DNA of 6,095 nt from Erysipelotrichaceae bacterium. Lineage in GTDB: Bacteria > Bacillota_I > Bacilli_A > Erysipelotrichales > Coprobacillaceae. Below the pieces are notes generated by a model that was given only the letters and a program-made list of their open reading frames with translations, did not search any database and was not told the origin of the DNA. The position numbers were made by a program, and so were the translations under genes. The stretch is taken from contig JAJQGQ010000106.1 in the NCBI GenBank assembly GCA_021200395.1, forward strand, positions 1 through 6,095. Reading direction: 5' to 3'. Below, one piece after another: positions 1-6,095 of this stretch; positions within the stretch are counted from its first letter, which is position 1, and every line of letters begins with the position of its first letter.

Positions 1-1805
1 GTATAACCAGCATATTGACTCATATATAAATCATAATATTTACCCTTTTTTGCTAATAATGTATCATGGTTTCCTGTTTCCACAATTTCTCCTTGATCCA
101 TAACAACTATAATATCGGCATCTCTAATTGTAGATAAACGATGAGCAATAATAATACTTGTACGATTTTCCATGATAATATGCATAGCATCTTGAATATC
201 TTTTTCTGTACGCGTATCTACATTAGAAGTTGCTTCATCTAATATCAATATTTTGGGATCAGCTACAAATGCTCTAGCAATAGCCAATAATTGTCTTTGT
301 CCTAAACTTAGATGCTCACCAGCCCCTGTTAAAACTGTATCATAACCATCAGGTAATAAATGTAATAAATTAGCACAACGGCTCATATCAATCGCATGAT
401 CTAATTCTTCTTGAGTGGCTTTATCATTAGCATACATCAAATTATTTTTTATAGTATCAGAGAATAAAGTTGTATCTTGTAAAACGATTGCCATATTATG
501 TCGAAGTGTACTTCTAGATATATCTTTTAAATTTTGATGATTAATATAAATATCACCACTATCAATATCATAAAAACGCATTAATAGATTAACAATCGTA
601 GTTTTACCAGAACCAGTGGCACCGACTAATGCTACTTTCTTGCCACTAGGTATAAATAATGAAAAGTCCTTAATAATAGGTTGACCTTGGGTATAAGAAA
701 AATTGACATGCTTAAATTCTATATTAGCTTGACTATTTTTTGAATAAGTATCACCTTGCATATTTTCATTTTTTTCATCTAAAACAATAAATACACGTTC
801 AGCGCCAGCAATGGCAGTTTGCAATTGACCAAAAATATTAGCTAGTTCATTTATTGGTCTACTAAACTGTTTGGCATAAACAATAAAAGCTGAAATAATT
901 CCTACTGATATTAATCCATTAATAGCAAAATAACCACCAAATACAGCAATAATAACAAAACCAATATTACTAATACAATTCATTATAGGTCCCATAACAC
1001 CACTGAATATTTCACATCGAATACCTGCTTTTGTCAAATCATCAGAAGTCGTTATAAAATCTTCAATAATCTCTTCTTGACGATTATAGGCAACAACACT
1101 ATGATAACCTGTAATCATTTCTTCGACATGGCCATTTAAATAACCTAATAGTGATTGTCTTTGACGAGAATATTTCCTAACTTTTTTAGATAAATAATCA
1201 CTGGCAATAACTGTTAAGATAATGGTCAAACAACTTAACAACGCTAATTGCCAACAATAATAAACCATCATAAAAATAGTACCAATAATTGTTAGAACAC
1301 CTGAAAATAGTGATGCTAAAGATTGAGAAATCACTGTTGATATATTTTCTATATCATTTGTCATTCGACTCATCACATCTCCATGAGAATGCGTATCTAA
1401 ATATTGAACAGGTAAATCAACAATTTTTGAAAATAACTCATCACGCATCTTCTTAACAACACTCTGTGATAATCTTGCCCCAATGACACCTTGCAACAAT
1501 TGACAAAGACAATAGATAATATAAGTAATAGCCATCATAATCAAAGTTGTTAATAAAACACCTTCATAACTGCCAGCAATAATATCCACAGCCTGACTTT
1601 GAAGACTAGGTGCATAAACACCTGAAAATGTTCCGATAATAACTACTATTAACATACCTAAAACCATTTTCTTTTCATGAGCAAAATAAGCTAATAAACG
1701 CTTTAAAGTAGCACCAACATTTTCTGCATGTTCTACTTCAGCAAAACGCTGAGCACGGCTATTTAATGTAGGTATATTTCTTTCTGCTAACTTACGATCA
1801 CTCAT
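1..1805 (-). CDS. ABC exporter half-transporter, canonical-core subunit of a heterodimer (C-terminus cut by window edge)
   Basis: This is a membrane ABC exporter half-transporter, with a transmembrane domain fused to an ATPase domain. I translated the frame by hand: it is open for 601 codons from the ATG at 1805 and leaves the window near its expected end, so probably only a few to a few dozen residues are missing. A hydrophilic N-terminal extension of about 45 residues precedes six likely membrane helices (about 46-65, 83-104, 164-182, 184-201, 270-292, 294-312). The ATPase domain has A-loop Y371, Walker A GATGSGKT (395-402), Q-loop Q443, signature LSLGQ (499-503), Walker B ILILDE with catalytic E524, D-loop SNVD (527-530) and switch H555. 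The third signature residue is Leu instead of the usual Gly. The frame overlaps the upstream subunit by 8 bases. The N-terminal extension resembles YfiC/TM288-type subunits, which supports this start over Met47. The family is sure, heterodimer pairing is a strong inference, and the substrate is unknown. Confidence 0.95.
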   Translation of the reverse strand, partial: MSDRKLAERNIPTLNSRAQRFAEVEHAENVGATLKRLLAYFAHEKKMVLGMLIVVIIGTFSGVYAPSLQSQAVDIIAGSYEGVLLTTLIMMAITYIIYCLCQLLQGVIGARLSQSVVKKMRDELFSKIVDLPVQYLDTHSHGDVMSRMTNDIENISTVISQSLASLFSGVLTIIGTIFMMVYYCWQLALLSCLTIILTVIASDYLSKKVRKYSRQRQSLLGYLNGHVEEMITGYHSVVAYNRQEEIIEDFITTSDDLTKAGIRCEIFSGVMGPIMNCISNIGFVIIAVFGGYFAINGLISVGIISAFIVYAKQFSRPINELANIFGQLQTAIAGAERVFIVLDEKNENMQGDTYSKNSQANIEFKHVNFSYTQGQPIIKDFSLFIPSGKKVALVGATGSGKTTIVNLLMRFYDIDSGDIYINHQNLKDISRSTLRHNMAIVLQDTTLFSDTIKNNLMYANDKATQEELDHAIDMSRCANLLHLLPDGYDTVLTGAGEHLSLGQRQLLAIARAFVADPKILILDEATSNVDTRTEKDIQDAMHIIMENRTSIIIAHRLSTIRDADIIVVMDQGEIVETGNHDTLLAKKGKYYDLYMSQYAGY

Positions 1806-3519
1806 TCTCCTCACCCACTTTTCTTTGCGAATAATAAATATCCTGATATATAGAACAATCTTTCATCAGTGCTTCATGTGTGCCTTGACCAACAATTGTA
1901 CCTTCATCCAATACGATGATTCTTGAAGCATGCTTAACAGTAGCAATTCTTTGTGCAATAATTATTTTTGTATTATTTTTTGGTAATGCTTGATATAACT
2001 TAGCCTCTGTCTTTAAATCTAAGGCACTGGTTGAATCATCAAATATCATAATTTCAGCATTTTTCACAATAGCTCTAGCAATAGCTAAACGTTGACGCTG
2101 TCCACCTGATACACCCGTACCACCTTGTAAAATAGTATCATATTGATGACTCATATGTTCAATAAATTCATCAGCCTGAGCTATTTTCGCTGCATTTATA
2201 ATATCTTCTTCGCTAGCATTGGGATTTCCCCATCCAATATTACCTTTAATAGTATCAGTAAACAATTCACTTTTTTGTAAAACAAAAGCTATTTTATCTC
2301 TTAGATTTTCTTGTTTATAATCCTTAACATTAACACCATCAACCAATACAGAACCACTACTCACATCATAAAAACGAGTTATTAAATTCACTAAAGTTGA
2401 TTTTCCACAACCTGTACTCCCCATAATAGCTATCGTTTCACCTGGCTCAATCTTTAAATTGATATTCTTTAAGACACGATTTTGACTACCAGGATAAACA
2501 AACGAAACATTTTGAAATTCTATAGAACCACCATTATCACTCACTTTTTTATTACCATCTTGTAATTGTGGTTGCACTTGTAATATTTCATTTAAACGAT
2601 TCCATGAAACTATTCCTCTTGAAACATTTTGAAAAATCCTAACTACCATTAATATGGCATGTAATAATTGCGTTGTATAGGTAATTGTTGCCATTATGGC
2701 TCCTGGCGTAGTACCACCAGCACTAACTTGAACATTTCCAATCAACAAAACGATAATAACAACAATATACATGATAGCATTCATTATTGGCGTCATTAAA
2801 GCAAATATAATTAACACAGATAATTGTGTATGAACCAATTCTTCATTAGCTTTTCTAAAATGTAATTTCTCATATATTTCTTTAACACAAGCTTTAATAA
2901 TTCTAATACCTGTAATATCTTCTAACATAATATTATTGATTTGATCAAGTTGTTCTTGAAGTCTTGAAAACAAAGGATTCGCTTTATACAAACATATAAG
3001 TAATGTCCCAAGTATAAAAGGAAAAGCCCCAATCATCACCAAACCAAAAGAATGATTCAAACGAAATACACAATACATACTCCCAAACATCAAAAAACCA
3101 TTACGAATAACAGAACGACAAAAAACAGAAGCATATAATTGTACTTGTGTAATATCATTGGTTATACGAGTAATTAAGGAACCCGTTTTAAAATCATCCA
3201 CTTGTGCAAATGAAAAATGCATAATGTTTTTAAAACAATCCTTACGAATATCATTGCCCATATTTTGTGTAAAATATTGTGCTGTAGCATTATTTAATGA
3301 ACCACTTGTACCACCTAAAATAGTACATACAATCATCAATAATCCAACTGTAATGATGATATGAATATCGCCAACATTATTATTATTGATACCTAAAACG
3401 CCATCATCTACAATCGTACTCATTAAAGTTGGTTGAATCAAATCATTTAATACCTCTCCCACCATTAATAAAGCTGCTAAAACAGCATATTTAAAATATG
3501 GCTTGACATATTTCCACAT
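1798..3519 (-). CDS. ABC exporter half-transporter, degenerate-core subunit of a heterodimer
   Basis: This is a 573-residue half-transporter, a normal length for the family, with six likely membrane helices (about 9-27, 52-73, 137-153, 157-177, 237-260, 274-295). The stretch around 107-122 (DDFKTGSLITRITND) is typical of the region before and within the first intracellular loop of exporters. The ATPase domain has A-loop Y342, Walker A GSTGCGKST (367-375), Q-loop Q415, an intact signature VSGGQ (470-474), Walker B IMIFDD and D-loop SALD (498-501). Two catalytic positions are altered: the Walker B glutamate is Asp (D495) and the switch histidine is Gln (Q523, in IIAQR). This is the known pattern of the catalytically weak partner in heterodimeric exporters such as TM287 or BmrC. 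It is the first gene of the operon, 36 bases downstream of the -10 element. The start has a strong SD (GGAGG at 3527-3531, 7 bases away). It likely pairs with the overlapping downstream subunit; the exported substrate is not evident. Confidence 0.96.
   Translation of the reverse strand: MWKYVKPYFKYAVLAALLMVGEVLNDLIQPTLMSTIVDDGVLGINNNNVGDIHIIITVGLLMIVCTILGGTSGSLNNATAQYFTQNMGNDIRKDCFKNIMHFSFAQVDDFKTGSLITRITNDITQVQLYASVFCRSVIRNGFLMFGSMYCVFRLNHSFGLVMIGAFPFILGTLLICLYKANPLFSRLQEQLDQINNIMLEDITGIRIIKACVKEIYEKLHFRKANEELVHTQLSVLIIFALMTPIMNAIMYIVVIIVLLIGNVQVSAGGTTPGAIMATITYTTQLLHAILMVVRIFQNVSRGIVSWNRLNEILQVQPQLQDGNKKVSDNGGSIEFQNVSFVYPGSQNRVLKNINLKIEPGETIAIMGSTGCGKSTLVNLITRFYDVSSGSVLVDGVNVKDYKQENLRDKIAFVLQKSELFTDTIKGNIGWGNPNASEEDIINAAKIAQADEFIEHMSHQYDTILQGGTGVSGGQRQRLAIARAIVKNAEIMIFDDSTSALDLKTEAKLYQALPKNNTKIIIAQRIATVKHASRIIVLDEGTIVGQGTHEALMKDCSIYQDIYYSQRKVGEENE
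1806..1816 (-). promoter_or_regulatory. Unusual ribosome binding site inside the upstream transporter gene
   Basis: The minus strand reads GGGTGAGGAGA immediately before the ATG at 1805. The GGAG sits only one base from the start codon, too close for normal use. The GGTGA further up lies 5 bases away and matches the 3' part of the full anti-SD complement (AAGGAGGTGATC). With the start inside the last codons of the preceding gene, this arrangement suggests translation coupled to the upstream subunit by termination and re-initiation. That is inference from layout. The ATG was chosen because the other in-frame candidates nearby (a GTG three codons upstream, Met47 downstream) have no better site. 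Confidence 0.5.
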
Positions 3520-3540
3520 TGTTTCCCCTCCCCATCATTC

Positions 3541-3550
3541 AAGGTACCTT
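3541..3550. promoter_or_regulatory. Candidate operator: perfect palindrome over the transporter transcription start
   Basis: AAGGTACCTT is a perfect 10-bp inverted repeat with no spacer. It lies 4 bases downstream of the -10 element of the transporter promoter and spans the predicted start of transcription (about 3548). A repressor bound here would block initiation, which is a common way to control drug exporters by substrate-sensing regulators (TetR, MarR, PadR, GntR and similar families). The flanking bases do not extend the symmetry beyond one further T/A pair. A 10-bp palindrome in AT-rich DNA can arise by chance, and no regulator gene is in the window, so this is only a candidate. Confidence 0.35.
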
Positions 3551-3554
3551 AACA

Positions 3555-3583
3555 ATTATAATAATCACCAATAAAACTGTCAA
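3555..3583 (-). promoter_or_regulatory. Full-consensus sigma-A promoter of the ABC exporter operon
   Basis: The minus strand carries TTGACA (3583-3578), a 17-bp spacer and TATAAT (3560-3555). Both hexamers match the housekeeping consensus exactly and the spacing is optimal. The predicted start of transcription is near 3548, giving a leader of about 29 bases that carries the GGAGG ribosome site of the first transporter gene. The promoter lies about 20 bases beyond the U-tract of the threonine operon terminator, so the exporter genes form their own transcription unit. A promoter this strong would be expected to need a repressor or to drive constitutive expression. Confidence 0.85.
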
Positions 3584-3603
3584 GCATCACACATTTTGAT
3601 ATG

Positions 3604-3627
3604 AAAAAACACACTATCATAGTGTGT
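3604..3627 (-). terminator. Intrinsic terminator of the thrC-thrB operon
   Basis: Read on the minus strand, ACACACTA, loop TGA and TAGTGTGT form a perfect 8-bp hairpin (3627-3609) followed directly by a run of Ts (3609-3604, the first of them the closing base of the stem). The stem starts one base after the thrB stop codon. The stem has only three GC pairs, but the perfect pairing, tight loop and T-run are typical of Rho-independent terminators in low-GC bacteria. It separates the threonine operon from the exporter promoter just downstream. Confidence 0.85.
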
Positions 3628-3628
3628 C

Positions 3629-4519
3629 TTATTCATAATCGCAAGTATAACCACGCATATCTAATTCTAATTTTTCAACTTGCCAATCATCTAATAAATG
3701 GCCAAGCTCTTCTTTAATACGTACAACGCCTTTTAAATCATCGGCTGTTATAACAGCCATAATCGTTGGACCAGCTCCAGATAAATAACATCCTAAAACT
3801 TTTTCATCATGTTCAAGAATTTTCATAATTTCATCAAAACCTTGAATTAAAGGGCCACGATAAGGTTGATGCAAACGATCTTTAAAGCCTAATTTCAAAC
3901 CATCATCATAGCCATTAATTAATGAAGCAACCATTAAAGCTAAATGAGATACATTGGCAATGGCATCAGATCTATTGATTTGTTGCGGTAATACAGATCT
4001 CGCTTTTTCAGTAGATAATGTAAATGGTGGTATTAAAGCCACAAATCGATAATCATGTTTAACAGGAATATTAAGTGTTGTCACCGTTTCATTCATAACT
4101 GAAACAGTTAAGCCACCAAATATCGCTGGTGCTACGTTATCAGGATGGCCTTCAATCTTCGTGGCAAGTTCTAATATTTCTTGTCTATCATCATATCTAT
4201 CTTTGAATGCAAAGGCCCCCACAATACCAGCAACAATGCATGTTGAAGAGCTACCTAAACCTCTTGTATAAGGAACATCTCCACTACAATCTATACGTAA
4301 TCCGTTAAACTCTAGACCACAAACCCTTGCACCTTCTTTAAAAGCCTGATAAGTCATGTTATCTTCATTACAAAATTGCATGGGACATCCTCTAATATCC
4401 AAACCTTCATCTAATAATTCAAAAATGAAAGTATTATAAAGTGTCACTGCTAAACCTGCAACGTCAAAACCCGGACCTAAATTGGCGCTCGTTGCAGGAA
4501 CTCTTACTTTGACTTGCAT
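3629..4519 (-). CDS. thrB: Homoserine kinase
   Basis: The cytoplasmic enzyme transfers phosphate from ATP to L-homoserine to give O-phospho-L-homoserine, the substrate of the threonine synthase encoded just upstream. The 296-residue length is usual for the GHMP kinase family. Visible family motifs, in order, are PATSANLGPGFD (8-19, with N13 and D19 near the homoserine pocket in known structures), the phosphate-binding loop RGLGSSS (86-92), EGHPDNVAP (123-131), RLHQPYR (215-221) and the C-terminal SGAGPT (248-253). All look intact, so an active enzyme is expected. The start is supported by the family-typical N-terminus and by AAGGAG (4533-4528), 8 bases before the ATG and lying inside the end of thrC. 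Only two bases separate it from the thrC stop, so the two are co-transcribed. An intrinsic terminator follows immediately. Confidence 0.97.
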   Translation of the reverse strand: MQVKVRVPATSANLGPGFDVAGLAVTLYNTFIFELLDEGLDIRGCPMQFCNEDNMTYQAFKEGARVCGLEFNGLRIDCSGDVPYTRGLGSSSTCIVAGIVGAFAFKDRYDDRQEILELATKIEGHPDNVAPAIFGGLTVSVMNETVTTLNIPVKHDYRFVALIPPFTLSTEKARSVLPQQINRSDAIANVSHLALMVASLINGYDDGLKLGFKDRLHQPYRGPLIQGFDEIMKILEHDEKVLGCYLSGAGPTIMAVITADDLKGVVRIKEELGHLLDDWQVEKLELDMRGYTCDYE

Positions 4520-4521
4520 AA

Positions 4522-6003
4522 TTATAACTCCTTAATCGCTTCACCAATAAAATCAATAATAGCTTCTTTATCAATCACTTTTTGATGAAGTATCTCTTTA
4601 TCTTTTAATCCTTGTAAAGGTGTAGGAACATCAACTTTTGTGATATCATGAATAGCTTCAACAGCTTCATATTCATCTTTATCTTCTCCCGTAATAGCTT
4701 TATAAACTGAACCAGGGAATTTATAAGGAGATGCTGTTGATAAAAGAATATTCTTTGTATCATCTTGACTTTCTTGTTGATATTTTTTATAAACACCATA
4801 GCCCACAGCTGTATGAGTATCTAATAAATAACCATTATCTTTAAAACAATCACCGATTGTTTGTAATACCTGATCTTCATCTAACCATCCAGCAACAAAG
4901 TTTTCTTTAATTTTATTAAGTATTTCATCATCCACTTTATAAACACCTGTAGTATTTAATTCATTCATATATTGATTAACTTTATTGGTATCTTCACATA
5001 AGAAATAAACTAATCTTTCTAAATTACTTGAAACAAGAATATCCATGGCAGGTGCATTTGTCTTATAGAATTCTCTATTAGCATCGTATACCCCTGTTTG
5101 AAAGAAATCTGTTAAGATATTATTTTTATTAGATGCTACTATAAACTTCTTAATAGGAAGGCCCATATTCTTAGCAATATAACCTGCTAAACAATTACCA
5201 AAATTTCCACTAGGAATTGTAAAATTAACTTCTTCACCTAATTCAATTTCTTTATTATTCACCAAAGTTAAATAAGCATAAAAATAATATACAATCTGAG
5301 GAATAAGTCTACCTATATTAATAGAATTAGCAGATGATAAAAATACCCCATGTTCATCCCCTAATTTCTTTAACTCATCTGAAGCAAAAGCTTTTTTAAC
5401 AGCTGTTTGTGCATCATCAAAATTACCTCTAATACCAATAACTTCAACATTATCACCTGTCGTTGTGACCATTTGTTGCTTTTGCACTGGTGAAACACCT
5501 TCATCAGGATAAAAAACTTTAATACATGTTCCTTTAACATTTTTAAATCCTTCCAAAGCAGCTTTACCTGTATCACCACTGGTTGCTGTCAAAATCATGA
5601 CTTCTCTATCTTCACCACTTTGTTTTAATGAAAAAGTCATAAAATAAGGAAGTAAACTTAAAGCCATATCTTTAAAAGCAGAAGTAGGACCTTGAAATAA
5701 TTCTGTTACATAAACATCACCAGCTTTTTTCACTGGTACAACAGTTTCTGGAAACAAACCTGTTGCATAAGCATTTTGACATAACCCTCGTATATCTTCT
5801 TTAACCTCATCTGGTGTAAATTCAGAAATAATTTCAGTTGCTAAATCTACATAATTTAAATTTAATAAAGATCTAAGATCCTTTGTATTCACTTTAAAAT
5901 CAGGGACTAATAAACCACCATCATCACCAATACCTTGTAAAATAGCTTCATAAAAGTTTAATGGTTTTTGTTGACCTCTTGTACTTATATATGTTTTATT
6001 CAT
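4522..6003 (-). CDS. thrC: Threonine synthase, long form, PLP-dependent
   Basis: The enzyme converts O-phospho-L-homoserine and water to L-threonine and phosphate, the last step of threonine synthesis in the cytoplasm. At 493 residues it belongs to the long E. coli/yeast-like class, not the short class of about 350 residues seen in Bacillus and plants-type relatives. An N-terminal threonine synthase domain (YISTRG at 5-10, GDDGGLLVP at 26-34) precedes the fold type II PLP domain. The PLP-binding lysine is K111 in TSAFKD (107-112). ATSGDTGKAA (140-149) and the glycine-rich SGNFGN (265-270), which would cradle the cofactor phosphate, are present, as is DTHTAVGYG near the C-terminus (395-403). 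No catalytic motif is missing. AAGGGGG lies 7 bases before the ATG. It is the first gene of a two-gene operon with thrB. No ACT-type regulatory domain is visible. Confidence 0.97.
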   Translation of the reverse strand: MNKTYISTRGQQKPLNFYEAILQGIGDDGGLLVPDFKVNTKDLRSLLNLNYVDLATEIISEFTPDEVKEDIRGLCQNAYATGLFPETVVPVKKAGDVYVTELFQGPTSAFKDMALSLLPYFMTFSLKQSGEDREVMILTATSGDTGKAALEGFKNVKGTCIKVFYPDEGVSPVQKQQMVTTTGDNVEVIGIRGNFDDAQTAVKKAFASDELKKLGDEHGVFLSSANSINIGRLIPQIVYYFYAYLTLVNNKEIELGEEVNFTIPSGNFGNCLAGYIAKNMGLPIKKFIVASNKNNILTDFFQTGVYDANREFYKTNAPAMDILVSSNLERLVYFLCEDTNKVNQYMNELNTTGVYKVDDEILNKIKENFVAGWLDEDQVLQTIGDCFKDNGYLLDTHTAVGYGVYKKYQQESQDDTKNILLSTASPYKFPGSVYKAITGEDKDEYEAVEAIHDITKVDVPTPLQGLKDKEILHQKVIDKEAIIDFIGEAIKEL

Positions 6004-6030
6004 TTTTATTCCCCCTTCATTAATGTCATC

Positions 6031-6059
6031 ATTGTATAAAATTTCATTTTGTATGTCAA
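6031..6059 (-). promoter_or_regulatory. Sigma-A promoter of the thrC-thrB operon
   Basis: The minus strand has TTGACA (6059-6054), a 17-bp spacer and TACAAT (6036-6031, one mismatch to TATAAT). Transcription would begin near 6024, leaving a leader of about 21 bases with the ribosome site at 6011-6017. That leader is too short for a threonine attenuator or a T-box riboswitch, so regulation, if any, would act on initiation. The AT-rich stretch just upstream, with seven Ts at 6074-6068, could serve as an UP element or could be the tail of an upstream gene's terminator. The remaining bases to the window edge show nothing I can name. Confidence 0.75.
6035..6053. promoter_or_regulatory. Imperfect inverted repeat in the thrC promoter spacer
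   Basis: On the minus strand, TACAAAAT, a GAA loop and ATTTTATA form 8-bp arms with one mismatch, filling the space between the -35 and -10 boxes and running into the -10. A repressor bound here would occlude RNA polymerase. The arms are almost pure A/T, so chance symmetry is quite likely in DNA of this composition, and I do not recognise the motif. Confidence 0.2.
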
Positions 6060-6095
6060 GATATTAGAAAAAAACTACTTTGACTATTACATGAC

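Noticed and set aside
1951..2037. D495 and Q523 as sequencing errors or inactivating mutations in a decaying gene
   Set aside because: The frame is intact, the other motifs are conserved, and exactly these two changes are standard in the degenerate partner of heterodimeric exporters.
3158..3364. 68-codon open frame on the plus strand inside the first transporter gene
   Set aside because: It is antisense to a well-supported gene, its protein resembles no family I know, and there is no promoter or convincing ribosome site; it is a shadow of the real frame.
3520..3540. Alternative upstream ATGs for the first transporter gene (ATGATG around 3532-3538)
   Set aside because: They are out of frame with the transporter and lie on the wrong side of the GGAGG ribosome site, which is well placed for the ATG at 3519.
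4605..4799. 64-codon open frame on the minus strand inside thrC
   Set aside because: It lies out of frame within thrC and gives a lysine, leucine and isoleucine-rich product typical of a frame-shifted AT-rich gene.
5370..5579. 69-codon open frame on the minus strand inside thrC
   Set aside because: Same reasoning: an out-of-frame shadow of thrC with biased composition and no start signals of its own.
6060..6095. T-tract (6074-6068 on the minus strand) as the terminator of a gene to the right
   Set aside because: No clear GC-containing stem precedes the Ts within the bases available; the window ends too soon to decide.
6004..6095. T-box or threonine attenuator upstream of thrC
   Set aside because: No conserved T-box sequence, no threonine-rich leader peptide and no terminator hairpin are visible, and the promoter leaves only about 21 bases of leader.

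Overview
The window is a low-GC stretch whose genes all lie on the minus strand. The AT-rich coding, strong Shine-Dalgarno sequences (SDs), sigma-A-type promoters and short intergenic gaps suggest a Firmicute. I would guess a gut Clostridia or Erysipelotrichia-type lineage, because threonine synthase is the long 493-residue form rather than the short Bacillus form. That placement is inference; there is no rRNA or other marker gene in the window.

Reading in the direction of transcription (right to left), there are two transcription units. The first is a thrC-thrB operon for the last two steps of threonine synthesis. ThrB phosphorylates homoserine and ThrC converts O-phosphohomoserine to threonine. 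A sigma-A-type promoter (TTGACA, 17 bp, TACAAT) lies just upstream of thrC. Two bases separate the genes, and a compact intrinsic terminator starts one base after the thrB stop. Homoserine dehydrogenase (hom) is not in the window.

The second unit starts inside the 109-bp gap after that terminator, at a full-consensus promoter (TTGACA, exactly 17 bp, TATAAT) with a perfect 10-bp palindrome over the predicted transcription start. It encodes two ABC exporter half-transporters whose reading frames overlap by 8 bases. The first (573 aa) has a degenerate ATPase core: Walker B Asp in place of Glu, and Gln in place of the switch His. The second (601 codons visible, cut by the left edge just before its C-terminus) has a canonical core but a variant signature, LSLGQ. 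In a head-to-tail heterodimer these changes would all fall in one nucleotide site, leaving the other site canonical. This is the known architecture of heterodimeric multidrug-type exporters such as TM287/288, BmrC/BmrD and YfiB/YfiC. The substrate cannot be read from the sequence.

I see no mobile element, CRISPR array, tRNA, rRNA or riboswitch. There is no sign of an undescribed system. The points most worth checking are the exporter's asymmetric ATPase sites and the candidate operator at its promoter.
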